This document shows, in pieces, positions 25,755 to 33,643 of a stretch of 64,000 nt of DNA. The position numbers and the translations under genes were made by a program. A model generated the notes under the pieces. The model saw nothing but the letters and a program-made list of their open reading frames with translations, made no database searches and was not told the origin of the DNA. Each line of letters starts with the position of its first letter. Position 1 is the stretch's first letter. This stretch comes from Mesonia profundi (GTDB lineage Bacteria > Bacteroidota > Bacteroidia > Flavobacteriales > Flavobacteriaceae). Location of the stretch: positions 28,100-92,099 of the forward strand of contig NZ_JAVHUL010000010.1 of NCBI RefSeq assembly GCF_031085155.1. The letters run 5' to 3'.

Positions 25755-26876
25755 ATGAAAAGAGTACTAACCATCATTGTTTTAATCGTCATAGGAATAC
25801 TATTTTTTGGTTCCTTATATTATTTGTATCAGAAGAATCAAGAAAGCCCAGTGGTCTATGAAACCGAGAAGCCTTCTAAGCAAACGATTGTAAAAGAAAC
25901 GGTTGCTACCGGAAGTATTGTTCCTAAGGAAGAGATTTTAATCAAACCAAATATTTCTGGGATTATAGATAAGATCTATATTGAAGCAGGAGAAAATATT
26001 AAGGAGGGAGATTTAATCGCTCAGTTAAGAGTGGTGCCTAATGTTTCTAATCTTGCCAGCGCAAAAAATCAGATTTCAACTGCAAAAATTGCGATGGATA
26101 ATGATAAGAAAAGTTACGATCGCCAAAAAGAATTGTTTGATAAAGGCGTGATTTCTGCCAATGATTTTGATCAAGTGGAGGCAAACTACCGCCAATCGCA
26201 ACAAACCTATAACGCCGCACGACAAACCTTTGAGATTATTCAAACAGGAACAACAAGCGGTGTGGGGAATGCCGCCAACACGCAGATACGTTCTACCATT
26301 ACGGGAATGGTGTTAGAAGTTCCTGTAAAAACGGGAAACCAAGTAATTGAAGCCAATAATTTTAATGAAGGAACTACGATTGCTACCTTGGCGAATGTAG
26401 ATAAAATGATTTTTGAAGGAAAAGTAGATGAGTCTGAAGTAGGGAAAATTAAAGAAAACCTGCCGTTAGAAATTACGATTGGAGCCATAGAAAACAAAAC
26501 CTTTGATGCGGTTTTAGATTATATCGCGCCCAAGGGATTGGATGAAAACGGAGCGATTCAGTTTGAAATTGAGGGAACCTTAAAAAATCAAGACAGTACA
26601 TTTATTCGTTCTGGTTTGAGTGCCAATGCTTCCATTATTTTAGATAAAGTAGAAAATGTGCTGGCGATTAAAGAATCCTTGGTTCAGTTTGATTCAAAAA
26701 CCAAAGAACCTTTTGTAGAAGTGAAAACCGGAGATCAAGAATTTAAGCGGATAGACGTGAAATTAGGTTTAAGCGATGGTATTTACATTCAGGTTTTGGA
26801 AGGAATTGGAGAAGAGGACGAGATTAAAGTATGGAATCAAGTCAAGCCCGTAGAAAAATTTGGAGAAAAAGGATAA
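25755..26876 (+). CDS. Efflux periplasmic adaptor (membrane fusion protein), first copy
   Basis: This 373-residue protein has an N-terminal anchor (about 4-24), a lipoyl-like half-motif pair (VVKETVATGSIVPKEEILIKPNISGIID and ITGMVLEVPVKTGNQV), and between them a helical hairpin from about residue 85 to 165 with DRQKELFDKGVISANDFDQVEANYRQSQ. This is the HlyD/MacA adaptor plan that joins an inner-membrane pump to a TolC channel. It follows the permeases by 24 bp. A second adaptor lies after the TolC gene. Confidence 0.92.
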   Translation: MKRVLTIIVLIVIGILFFGSLYYLYQKNQESPVVYETEKPSKQTIVKETVATGSIVPKEEILIKPNISGIIDKIYIEAGENIKEGDLIAQLRVVPNVSNLASAKNQISTAKIAMDNDKKSYDRQKELFDKGVISANDFDQVEANYRQSQQTYNAARQTFEIIQTGTTSGVGNAANTQIRSTITGMVLEVPVKTGNQVIEANNFNEGTTIATLANVDKMIFEGKVDESEVGKIKENLPLEITIGAIENKTFDAVLDYIAPKGLDENGAIQFEIEGTLKNQDSTFIRSGLSANASIILDKVENVLAIKESLVQFDSKTKEPFVEVKTGDQEFKRIDVKLGLSDGIYIQVLEGIGEEDEIKVWNQVKPVEKFGEKG

Positions 26877-26898
26877 GTTTAACTGTAACAAAAGCAAA

Positions 26899-28263
26899 AT
26901 GAAATCTACATATATACATAGACACCCTTTTATGAAATCAATAGCTAGTTTTGTCATTCTATTTTTCTTAACCTTTTCTTTTCAAGCACAAGAAAAGAAA
27001 TGGACGTTAAGAGAATGCGTTGCCTATGCGTTAGAAAATAACATTTCTATAAAGCAATCTCAATTAGATGTAGATGCATCAGAATTGGATAGAATGGATG
27101 CCATAGGGAATTTAATTCCTACGGTAAACGGTTCGGCATCTTACACCACCAATACAGGAGCGAATATTAACCCGGTAACCAACCAGTTTGAGAATGAGAC
27201 CTTCTCCTCTATGACTGCAGGTGTTAGTTCTAATTTGACTTTATTTGACGGACTAAAAAATGTGCGTCAGCTGCAAAGATCTAAATTGGCGAAATTGGCA
27301 AGTCTATATCGTTTGGATAAAATGAAAGATGATATCGCCTTGGCTGTGGCTAATTCTTTCTTGCAAGTGCTGCTTAATAAAGCAAACTTAGAAGTAATTA
27401 AGGCGCAAAACATAGTGACTTTAGAGCAATTAGACCGAACCGAAGATTTGGTAGATGCTGGAGTTTTACCTCAAGGAGATATGTTAGAAATAAAAGCTAC
27501 AGATGCTAGTGAAAAGCAACGTATGGCTGTCGCCGAAAACGATGTAGAAATCTCATTGATAAGTCTAGCACAACTACTACTGATAAAAGATTACGCTAAC
27601 TTTCAAATTGTAGATGAAGGTTACGAAATTATCTCTACAGAAGTAGTGAATAAACCAGTACAGGAAATAATAAATTCTGCGGAAGAAACCAGATCAGAAG
27701 TAAAAATAGCAGAGCAGGATGTGCTTTTAGCAGAAAAAGATGTGCAAATTGCGAGAGGTGATTATTATCCTACTTTATCTGCGTTTTTTGGCTATAACAC
27801 AAGGTATTCAAATAATGACTTTCTAGATAGAGCCTTTGTAGACCAATTATGGCAAAATGATGGTATAGGCTACGGGATACGACTTAACGTTCCTATTTTT
27901 AATGGTTTGACTGTGAGAACAAACGTAAAAAGAAATAAGGTTAATTTAGAAAGAACTGAATTTCAATTAGAGCAAGCAAAGCTAGATTTAGAGTCTAATG
28001 TATACCAAGCTTATGTAGATGTAAACGGGGCTTTAAAAGCTTATGAAGCATCACAAAAGGCTTTAGAATCTCAAGAACTGGCTTACGACTATGCCAAAGA
28101 AAGGTATGATGTGGGCTTAACAAATGCCTTCGACTTTAGTCAGTCAAAATTAAGATTCGACAACGCAAAAATAGAAGTCAACAGAACCAAATACGATTAT
28201 ATCTTTAAACTTAAAGTATTAGAATTGTTTTTTGGCGTTGACGCAAAAGATATTAAATTATAA
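26899..28263 (+). CDS. TolC family outer-membrane efflux protein
   Basis: TolC-like trimers form the outer-membrane channel of tripartite exporters. The start chosen (26899) follows the adaptor stop by 22 bp and gives 454 residues. An ATG at 26860 would overlap the adaptor, and one at 26932 would begin directly with the signal peptide (MKSIASFVILFF...FQAQ). The mature protein opens WTLRECVAYALENNISIKQSQLD, typical of the family. It has two long helical repeats with strand pairs (SYTTNTGANINP and GYNTRYSNNDF) and the ending YDYIFKLKVLELFFG. Confidence 0.93.
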   Translation: MKSTYIHRHPFMKSIASFVILFFLTFSFQAQEKKWTLRECVAYALENNISIKQSQLDVDASELDRMDAIGNLIPTVNGSASYTTNTGANINPVTNQFENETFSSMTAGVSSNLTLFDGLKNVRQLQRSKLAKLASLYRLDKMKDDIALAVANSFLQVLLNKANLEVIKAQNIVTLEQLDRTEDLVDAGVLPQGDMLEIKATDASEKQRMAVAENDVEISLISLAQLLLIKDYANFQIVDEGYEIISTEVVNKPVQEIINSAEETRSEVKIAEQDVLLAEKDVQIARGDYYPTLSAFFGYNTRYSNNDFLDRAFVDQLWQNDGIGYGIRLNVPIFNGLTVRTNVKRNKVNLERTEFQLEQAKLDLESNVYQAYVDVNGALKAYEASQKALESQELAYDYAKERYDVGLTNAFDFSQSKLRFDNAKIEVNRTKYDYIFKLKVLELFFGVDAKDIKL

Positions 28264-28265
28264 TT

Positions 28266-29555
28266 ATGAAAAAAAAGACACTTCTAATCCTTGGCGTCAT
28301 TATCGTGGCGGTTATTCTATTGTTGGTAGTAGGTAAAAAAAGTGGCTGGTTTGGAAAAACTGGAAACTTTAAGCAAGTAGAAATCGCTGCCATTAGCGAG
28401 CTTGATATCACCGAAACCGTTTCGGCTACAGGAAAGATTCAACCCGAAATAGAAGTGAAATTATCTTCAGAAGTTTCAGGAGAAATTATCGAATTACCGG
28501 TAAGAGAAGGCCATGTGGTAGAAAAAGGAGACCTGTTGGTGAAAATAAATCCAGATTTATACCAATCTAGTCTGCAACGTTCACAGGCAGGCTACCAAAA
28601 CATACAAGCTTCCTTGACTCAAAGTAAATCTAGTTTAAAGCAAGCAAAAGCTAATTATGACCGTAACAAAACCCTTTTTGATAAGGGAGTGATTTCAAAA
28701 TCTGAATGGGATGCGATTGTTTCTGAATATGAAATAGCTCAGGCATCAAAAGAATCTGCTTATTACAATGTACAAAGTGCAGCAGCATCGGTAAATGAAG
28801 CCAAAGACAACTTGGGAAGAACAACTATTTATGCACCTATGTCTGGGACCATTTCAAAATTAGATGCAGAGTTGGGAGAGCGAGTGGTGGGAACCCAGCA
28901 AATGGCGGGAACAGAGATTTTACGAGTGGCCAATCTTGCAGAGATGGAAGTAGAGGTAGAAGTAAATGAGAATGATATTGTAAAAATTGCAATAGGAGAT
29001 TCTGCTATTGTTGAGGTAGATGCATATTTAGGAAAAGAGTTTCAAGGAGTAGTTACTGAAATATCTAATTCTGCCGCAGATAATTTAACAGCAGATCAAG
29101 TGACGAATTTTGAAGTGAAAGTAAAGATTCTTAAGAAATCTTACCAAGATCTTATCGAAGGGAAGCCCGAAAATTTCTCTCCGTTTAGACCTGGAATGAC
29201 GGCAACCGTAGATATCATCACCAATAAGAAGAAAAATATTATAGGAGTTCCTATAAGTGCTATTGTGATTAAAAACGATACGACTTCCGCAAAGAAAAAT
29301 GCAGATGAGAACTCTAAACCTAAGTCTACTTCCAAAAAGCCCAAGACAGATGAAACCTTTGAATGTGTTTTTGTAAAGAATGGAGAAGAGGCTAGGCTAC
29401 AAGTGGTGAAAACAGGTATTCAAGACGACAGCAATATAGAGATCTCTGAAGGCTTAAAAGTAGGCGATGAGGTAATTGTAGGGCCTTACAATACGGTGAC
29501 CAAAAGCTTAAAGGCGGGGGATAAAATAGAAGTGAAAAGCAATCAAGAAGAATAA
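28266..29555 (+). CDS. Efflux periplasmic adaptor (membrane fusion protein), second copy
   Basis: This 429-residue HlyD/MacA-type protein has an N-terminal anchor (about 5-23), the lipoyl half-motifs ETVSATGKIQPEIEVKLSSEVSG and TIYAPMSGTISKL, and a helical hairpin with KANYDRNKTLFDKGVISKSEWDA. A Lys/Ser/Thr-rich insertion sits near residues 340-365 (TSAKKNADENSKPKSTSKKPKTDE) in the membrane-proximal part and is absent from the first adaptor. It starts 2 bp after tolC. Whether both adaptors serve one pump, or this one recruits other permeases, cannot be told. Confidence 0.92.
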   Translation: MKKKTLLILGVIIVAVILLLVVGKKSGWFGKTGNFKQVEIAAISELDITETVSATGKIQPEIEVKLSSEVSGEIIELPVREGHVVEKGDLLVKINPDLYQSSLQRSQAGYQNIQASLTQSKSSLKQAKANYDRNKTLFDKGVISKSEWDAIVSEYEIAQASKESAYYNVQSAAASVNEAKDNLGRTTIYAPMSGTISKLDAELGERVVGTQQMAGTEILRVANLAEMEVEVEVNENDIVKIAIGDSAIVEVDAYLGKEFQGVVTEISNSAADNLTADQVTNFEVKVKILKKSYQDLIEGKPENFSPFRPGMTATVDIITNKKKNIIGVPISAIVIKNDTTSAKKNADENSKPKSTSKKPKTDETFECVFVKNGEEARLQVVKTGIQDDSNIEISEGLKVGDEVIVGPYNTVTKSLKAGDKIEVKSNQEE

Positions 29556-29560
29556 TAATT

Positions 29561-30247
29561 TTGGCTTTAATACTATTATTAGAAACGACCACCATCAATT
29601 GTTCTGTTGCTTTAGCAGAAGATGATAAGGTGATCGCGATAAAAGAAGATAAAACCCCAGGCTATTCTCATGCAGAGAAGCTCCATTTATTTATGGAAGC
29701 TGTTTTAGCAGAAGGGCAAAAAGAATTATTAGACCTAGATGCCGTTGCGGTAAGCAAAGGTCCAGGATCTTATACGGGATTAAGGATTGGCGTTTCAGCA
29801 GCAAAAGGCTTGTGCTACGCATTAAATATTCCTTTAATCGCAGTAGATACACTTACTTCTATTGCGCACCAATATCAATCTCTAAACTTTAGTAGCGGTT
29901 ATGTCATTCCTGTCTTAGACGCTCGTAAAATGGAAGTCTATACTTCGGTTTTTGAGTTAAAGGGAGGGGCCTTAACCCCGCTTTCCAATGTAGAAGCTAA
30001 AATCATTGACGAAAATTCGTATGCAGAATTAAAAGCAAACCGACTTTTTGTAGGGGACGGGGTTCAGAAAATCGAAGATGAGATTCTGGATCAGGAGAAT
30101 TCTATTTTTGTGCAAAGCCTTCCTTCTACTCAAGAGATGGCTAAAATAGCTTTTGATAAATACAAAATAAGCGACACTGAAGATGTCGCTTATTTTGAGC
30201 CTTTTTATTTAAAAGATTTTGTCATTAAGAAGAAAAAGAAAGCTTAA
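29561..30247 (+). CDS. tsaB: tRNA threonylcarbamoyladenosine biosynthesis protein TsaB
   Basis: TsaB is the scaffold partner of TsaD in making the t6A modification of ANN-decoding tRNAs. The 228-residue protein has the ASKHA opening LILLLETTTINCSVAL, the conserved VSKGPGSYTGLRIGVSAAKGL near residue 65, and VIPVLDARKMEVYTSVF near 120, all diagnostic. The start is TTG at 29561, 5 bp after the adaptor gene, so it is probably carried on the efflux transcript even though its function is unrelated. Confidence 0.93.
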   Translation: MALILLLETTTINCSVALAEDDKVIAIKEDKTPGYSHAEKLHLFMEAVLAEGQKELLDLDAVAVSKGPGSYTGLRIGVSAAKGLCYALNIPLIAVDTLTSIAHQYQSLNFSSGYVIPVLDARKMEVYTSVFELKGGALTPLSNVEAKIIDENSYAELKANRLFVGDGVQKIEDEILDQENSIFVQSLPSTQEMAKIAFDKYKISDTEDVAYFEPFYLKDFVIKKKKKA

Positions 30248-30321
30248 GAGTTTTCAGTTATTTTATGCTCATAAAAATGAGAATAGACTGAAAGTTAAAA
30301 TAATCCTATTGGACTTACCGT

Positions 30322-30350
30322 AAAAAAAAGCCAAACTAAATGTTTGGCCT
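30322..30350 (-). terminator. Intrinsic terminator downstream of mscS (faces tsaB)
   Basis: The stem GCCAAAC/GTTTGGC (30330-30336, 30342-30348) with a 5-base loop is followed on the minus strand by eight Ts. It ends the mscS transcript. On the plus strand it has only a weak T run but may also stop tsaB. Confidence 0.85.
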
Positions 30351-30366
30351 TTGAAATAAAACAAGA

Positions 30367-30411
30367 ACCTCGGAGCAAGTCTATCTGCTAATATAGGCAG
30401 GCCCACGAGGT
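30367..30411 (-). other. Hairpin in the 3' untranslated region of mscS
   Basis: ACCTCG (30367-30372) pairs with CGAGGT (30406-30411) around a 33-base interior with further partial pairing (CTGC with GCAG). On the minus strand it follows the mscS stop codon directly and precedes the terminator, so the 3' end of the message would carry two stacked hairpins. Confidence 0.4.
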
Positions 30412-30423
30412 ATGATTATAAAA

Positions 30424-31254
30424 TTATTTTTCTTTATTAATGATATGAAGATCTCTTTGTGGGTAAGGGATACCAATTCCAGCAGCATCTAGTCTTACTT
30501 TAGCTTCTTCAATGGTGTACCAGTGACATCCCCAGAAGGTATCGTTAGAAGCCATAAACCTAAGTGATAGATTCACAGAGCTCTCTGCTAATTCGGTAAT
30601 TACCACTTGTGGTTCCGGATCTTTATGAATATCTTCTTGCTCTTTCATTAAGTTTAATAAGATGTCTTTGGCTTCTTTAATGTTAGCATCATAAGAAATA
30701 CCAATGCTAATCGCATCTTTTCGTTTTCCTTCTACTGTGTAGTTTACAATGTTGTTATTAGACAATTGTCCGTTAGGCACTACCGCCAATTGATTCCCAA
30801 AAGTATTAATGTGGGTGTAGAAGATAGAAATTTCTTTTACACTACCAGAAACTCCTTGAGCTTCAATCCAGTCTCCAATTTTAAAAGGTTTTAAAATAAT
30901 AATAAGAACACCTCCCGCAAAATTGGCTAAAGAACCTTGTAATGCTAAACCTACAGCCAAACCTGCAGCACCAATAATGGCAACCAAACTAGTGGTTTCT
31001 ATCCCCAGTTGAGTAATTGCGATAATAACTACCAAAATCTTTAAAACCCATCCCAGCATGCTAAGGATAAAGTTTTCTAGGGCAGCGTCATAATCTTTTT
31101 TCTCAAAGAACTTTTGAACGTAGCGTACAATAACTTTTGCAATCCACCATCCAATGATGAAAATGGCTATGGCAGCTACTAGATTAGGTAAAAAGTCAAT
31201 TAATTTTTGGCCATATTGTTTGGCGTAAGTTTCAATGTTGTCTAGGTTTTCCAT
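30424..31254 (-). CDS. Small-conductance mechanosensitive channel, MscS family
   Basis: MscS channels open under membrane tension and release solutes after hypo-osmotic shock. The 276-residue protein has three helices (about 20-42, 62-82 and 90-115). The pore helix has the Gly/Ala-rich packing pattern AAGLAVGLALQGSLANFAGGVLIIILKPF, followed by the beta domain (IGDWIEAQGVSGSVKEISIFYT) and the C-terminal alpha/beta domain ending GIPYPQRDLHI. Length and motifs match the basic, 286-residue-type MscS. It is transcribed away from yyaL's end as a single gene. Confidence 0.95.
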   Translation of the reverse strand: MENLDNIETYAKQYGQKLIDFLPNLVAAIAIFIIGWWIAKVIVRYVQKFFEKKDYDAALENFILSMLGWVLKILVVIIAITQLGIETTSLVAIIGAAGLAVGLALQGSLANFAGGVLIIILKPFKIGDWIEAQGVSGSVKEISIFYTHINTFGNQLAVVPNGQLSNNNIVNYTVEGKRKDAISIGISYDANIKEAKDILLNLMKEQEDIHKDPEPQVVITELAESSVNLSLRFMASNDTFWGCHWYTIEEAKVRLDAAGIGIPYPQRDLHIINKEK

Positions 31255-31329
31255 GTAAAATATTTTAACGCGGATAATAATGAGTTTTCTTTTCTATTAA
31301 AACTTTTCTTTGTTTAAGTTTTGTTAAAA

Positions 31330-33351
31330 TTACTTGAATAAAATCTGATGAAGAACCTCTATATTCTTTTTAGTAGGTTTTTCGCAAGCTTGTTCTTTAC
31401 ATAAAAACATATAATCGCTGTTATCGCTTTCGCGGAAGTCTTTCTGGGAAAGATGAATAGGCATCTTAGGACTTAATAATACATTCGGAAGATATCTTTC
31501 TAAAAAATAAGATTTCTTGTCTTTGCATTTATCGCCAAAACTTAGGCTATAATAAGGATTTGTGTAGTTGAGGTAAGTATTCATCCATTCGCTATAATTA
31601 GCGGGAGTGCTTTTAAAAGAATCGGCGTAGGTATGAAGCATTTTTTTCGCCAGCTTAGAATAGGTTTCCTTCTCACTTAGTTTTCCTAGAATAAATAAGT
31701 TGTTACACATCACGGCATTAGAACTAGGAATCACATTGTCATGAACCTCAAAAAGACGGGTAAATAAATAGGTGTTGTCTTTAGGGGATAAATGGAATAG
31801 GTTTTTTTCTTCATTAAAAAATTCCGCGAAAGCGATACCTGTTAACTCCTCTGCTTTGGTAAGCCAAGTTTCTTCAAAGGTTACTTGATAAAGTTCTAGA
31901 AAGGCTTTTATTAAAAAAGCGTAATCTTCTAAAGTTCCTAAAATTTGCTTTTCACCGTTCACGTAATTTTTAAACAATTTCTTATCGTATAATTTCTCCC
32001 AGATTGCCCTAGCAGATTGTAAGGCCAAGTTGAGGTAATATTCGTCTGTGGTAGCTTGATAATAATTTATAAACGAAGAAATTGTGAGTGCATTCCAACT
32101 CGTTAAGCACTTGTGATCCAAAATTGGTAAAGGTCTTTTTAATCTTTCTTGTTGCAAGATTTGAAGACAGTGCGCTTCTTTTTGCTCTAGTTGTTCTTCG
32201 GTTAAATTATATTTCTCTAAAAGTTCTTTTGAGTTTTCAGTTTTAAAAAGTACATAGGCTCCATTCTCCCAATAACCTTTGTGATTGATATTAAATAAAT
32301 CTGAAAAAAGAGGAAAGTCTTTCTTTAAAAGTTCTTGTAGCAAAGCTTTGTTCCATATGTAATAGGCGCCCTCTTCTTGCTCTCCCTTTTCATTCAGGCT
32401 ATCGGCGTCATAGGAGGCGTAAAATAAATCTTCAGGGTTTCCTAACTCCTTCTCTATAAACCGAAGCGTTTTTTTGGCCGTTTCTTTAAACACGTCTTCG
32501 TTAAAAACTTGATAAGCTTTGGCATATAATGAAGCTAATTGGGCGTTGTCGTAAAGCATTTTTTCGAAATGGGGAATGTGCCATTTATCATCAACACTGT
32601 AACGAGAAAAGCCACCGCCCACCGCATCGTTAATTCCGCCTTGAGCGATTTTATAAAGAGTGAGCTTCACATAGTTTAAAACATTCTTATCATTCTCTTG
32701 AAAGCCGTACCGCAGCAAATATTGCAATTGATTAGGCATCATGAATTTGGGAGCACCTTTATCTCCGCCATTAGTCCAATCAAAATTTTGCGACCACTTT
32801 TGTACGGCTTCTTTTAGCGTTTCTTTTTTAAACAAGGTATTTTTTGGTTCTTCTATAAGTTGGGTAGAAAGAATGCCTTGCTCCAGTTTTTCGGCGTATT
32901 CTTCCATCTTTGCGGGATCTTTTTGATATAAATCTTTTAATTGATGCAATGCACTCAACCATTGTTTTTGTGGCAAGTACGTAGCTCCCCAAATGGGTTT
33001 TCCGTTAGGTAAAGCAATAATATTAAGCGGCCAGCCTCCTTGTCTGGTCATAATTTGTAAAGCGAGCATATAAAATTGATCTACATCTGGATGCTCTTCC
33101 CGATCTACTTTTATGGAGATAAAGTTTTCATTCATAAGATGGGCGACCTCCTGCTTTTCAAAAATTTCTTTTTCCATCACGTGGCACCAATGGCAAGCGG
33201 TGTATCCTATACTTATAATAAGAAGCTTGTCTTGTTTTTGGGCTTCTTTTAAAGTATTTTCACTCCAAATTTGCCAATGAATGGGATTGTTGGCGTGTTG
33301 TAGTAAATAAGGACTTGACTGGTTCTTAAGATTATTTTGCGCAAAATTCAT
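31330..33351 (-). CDS. DUF255 thioredoxin-domain protein (YyaL/spermatogenesis-associated-20-like)
   Basis: The 673-residue protein opens with the conserved NQSSPYLLQHANNPIHW and has a thioredoxin-like domain with ISIGYTACHWCHVMEKE (Cys53, Cys56). A long helical domain follows that resembles (alpha/alpha)6 glycosidase-like barrels: GGFSRYSVDDKWHIPHFEKMLYDNAQL, YASYDADS, LTSWNALTISSF and DYAFLIKAFLELY. This architecture and length are those of the YyaL/SPATA20 family, present from bacteria to humans. The biochemical function is unknown. The gene starts 25 bp from the MITE-like palindrome. Confidence 0.92.
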   Translation of the reverse strand: MNFAQNNLKNQSSPYLLQHANNPIHWQIWSENTLKEAQKQDKLLIISIGYTACHWCHVMEKEIFEKQEVAHLMNENFISIKVDREEHPDVDQFYMLALQIMTRQGGWPLNIIALPNGKPIWGATYLPQKQWLSALHQLKDLYQKDPAKMEEYAEKLEQGILSTQLIEEPKNTLFKKETLKEAVQKWSQNFDWTNGGDKGAPKFMMPNQLQYLLRYGFQENDKNVLNYVKLTLYKIAQGGINDAVGGGFSRYSVDDKWHIPHFEKMLYDNAQLASLYAKAYQVFNEDVFKETAKKTLRFIEKELGNPEDLFYASYDADSLNEKGEQEEGAYYIWNKALLQELLKKDFPLFSDLFNINHKGYWENGAYVLFKTENSKELLEKYNLTEEQLEQKEAHCLQILQQERLKRPLPILDHKCLTSWNALTISSFINYYQATTDEYYLNLALQSARAIWEKLYDKKLFKNYVNGEKQILGTLEDYAFLIKAFLELYQVTFEETWLTKAEELTGIAFAEFFNEEKNLFHLSPKDNTYLFTRLFEVHDNVIPSSNAVMCNNLFILGKLSEKETYSKLAKKMLHTYADSFKSTPANYSEWMNTYLNYTNPYYSLSFGDKCKDKKSYFLERYLPNVLLSPKMPIHLSQKDFRESDNSDYMFLCKEQACEKPTKKNIEVLHQILFK

Positions 33352-33376
33352 TGGGTTGTATTATTTTAGTTATCTG

Positions 33377-33540
33377 TTATACCAATTATACCTCAAAATG
33401 AGCTATATAATTGAACATATTTTGTCAATTTCTGCGTTAAAAATACTCGGCATAGCTAAGGCTATGACTGCGTTTTTTGCCTTGAGCTTGAAAAAATATG
33501 TTTCCAAATCCAATGGCTAATTTTAAAATATAATTGGTAT
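33377..33540. repeat. MITE-like palindromic element with ATACCAATTATA ends
   Basis: The 164-bp element has perfect 12-bp terminal inverted repeats, ATACCAATTATA (33377-33388) and TATAATTGGTAT (33529-33540). Inside, the halves are imperfectly complementary (AACATATTTT near 33412 against AAAATATGTTT near 33493), and the centre is a tight hairpin CATAGC-TAAG-GCTATG. It has no open frame. It fills the divergent gap between yyaL and the phosphate transporter gene. The structure suggests a non-autonomous transposable or REP-type element. Confidence 0.75.
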
Positions 33541-33643
33541 TATTAGAAATTTAATCTTGAAAGTTAATGTTTTGGTAACAATTAAAACACGAAAAGTAAA
33601 CATGAAACATACATTTTTGCAAGTTCAGAACTAATACTCTTTT

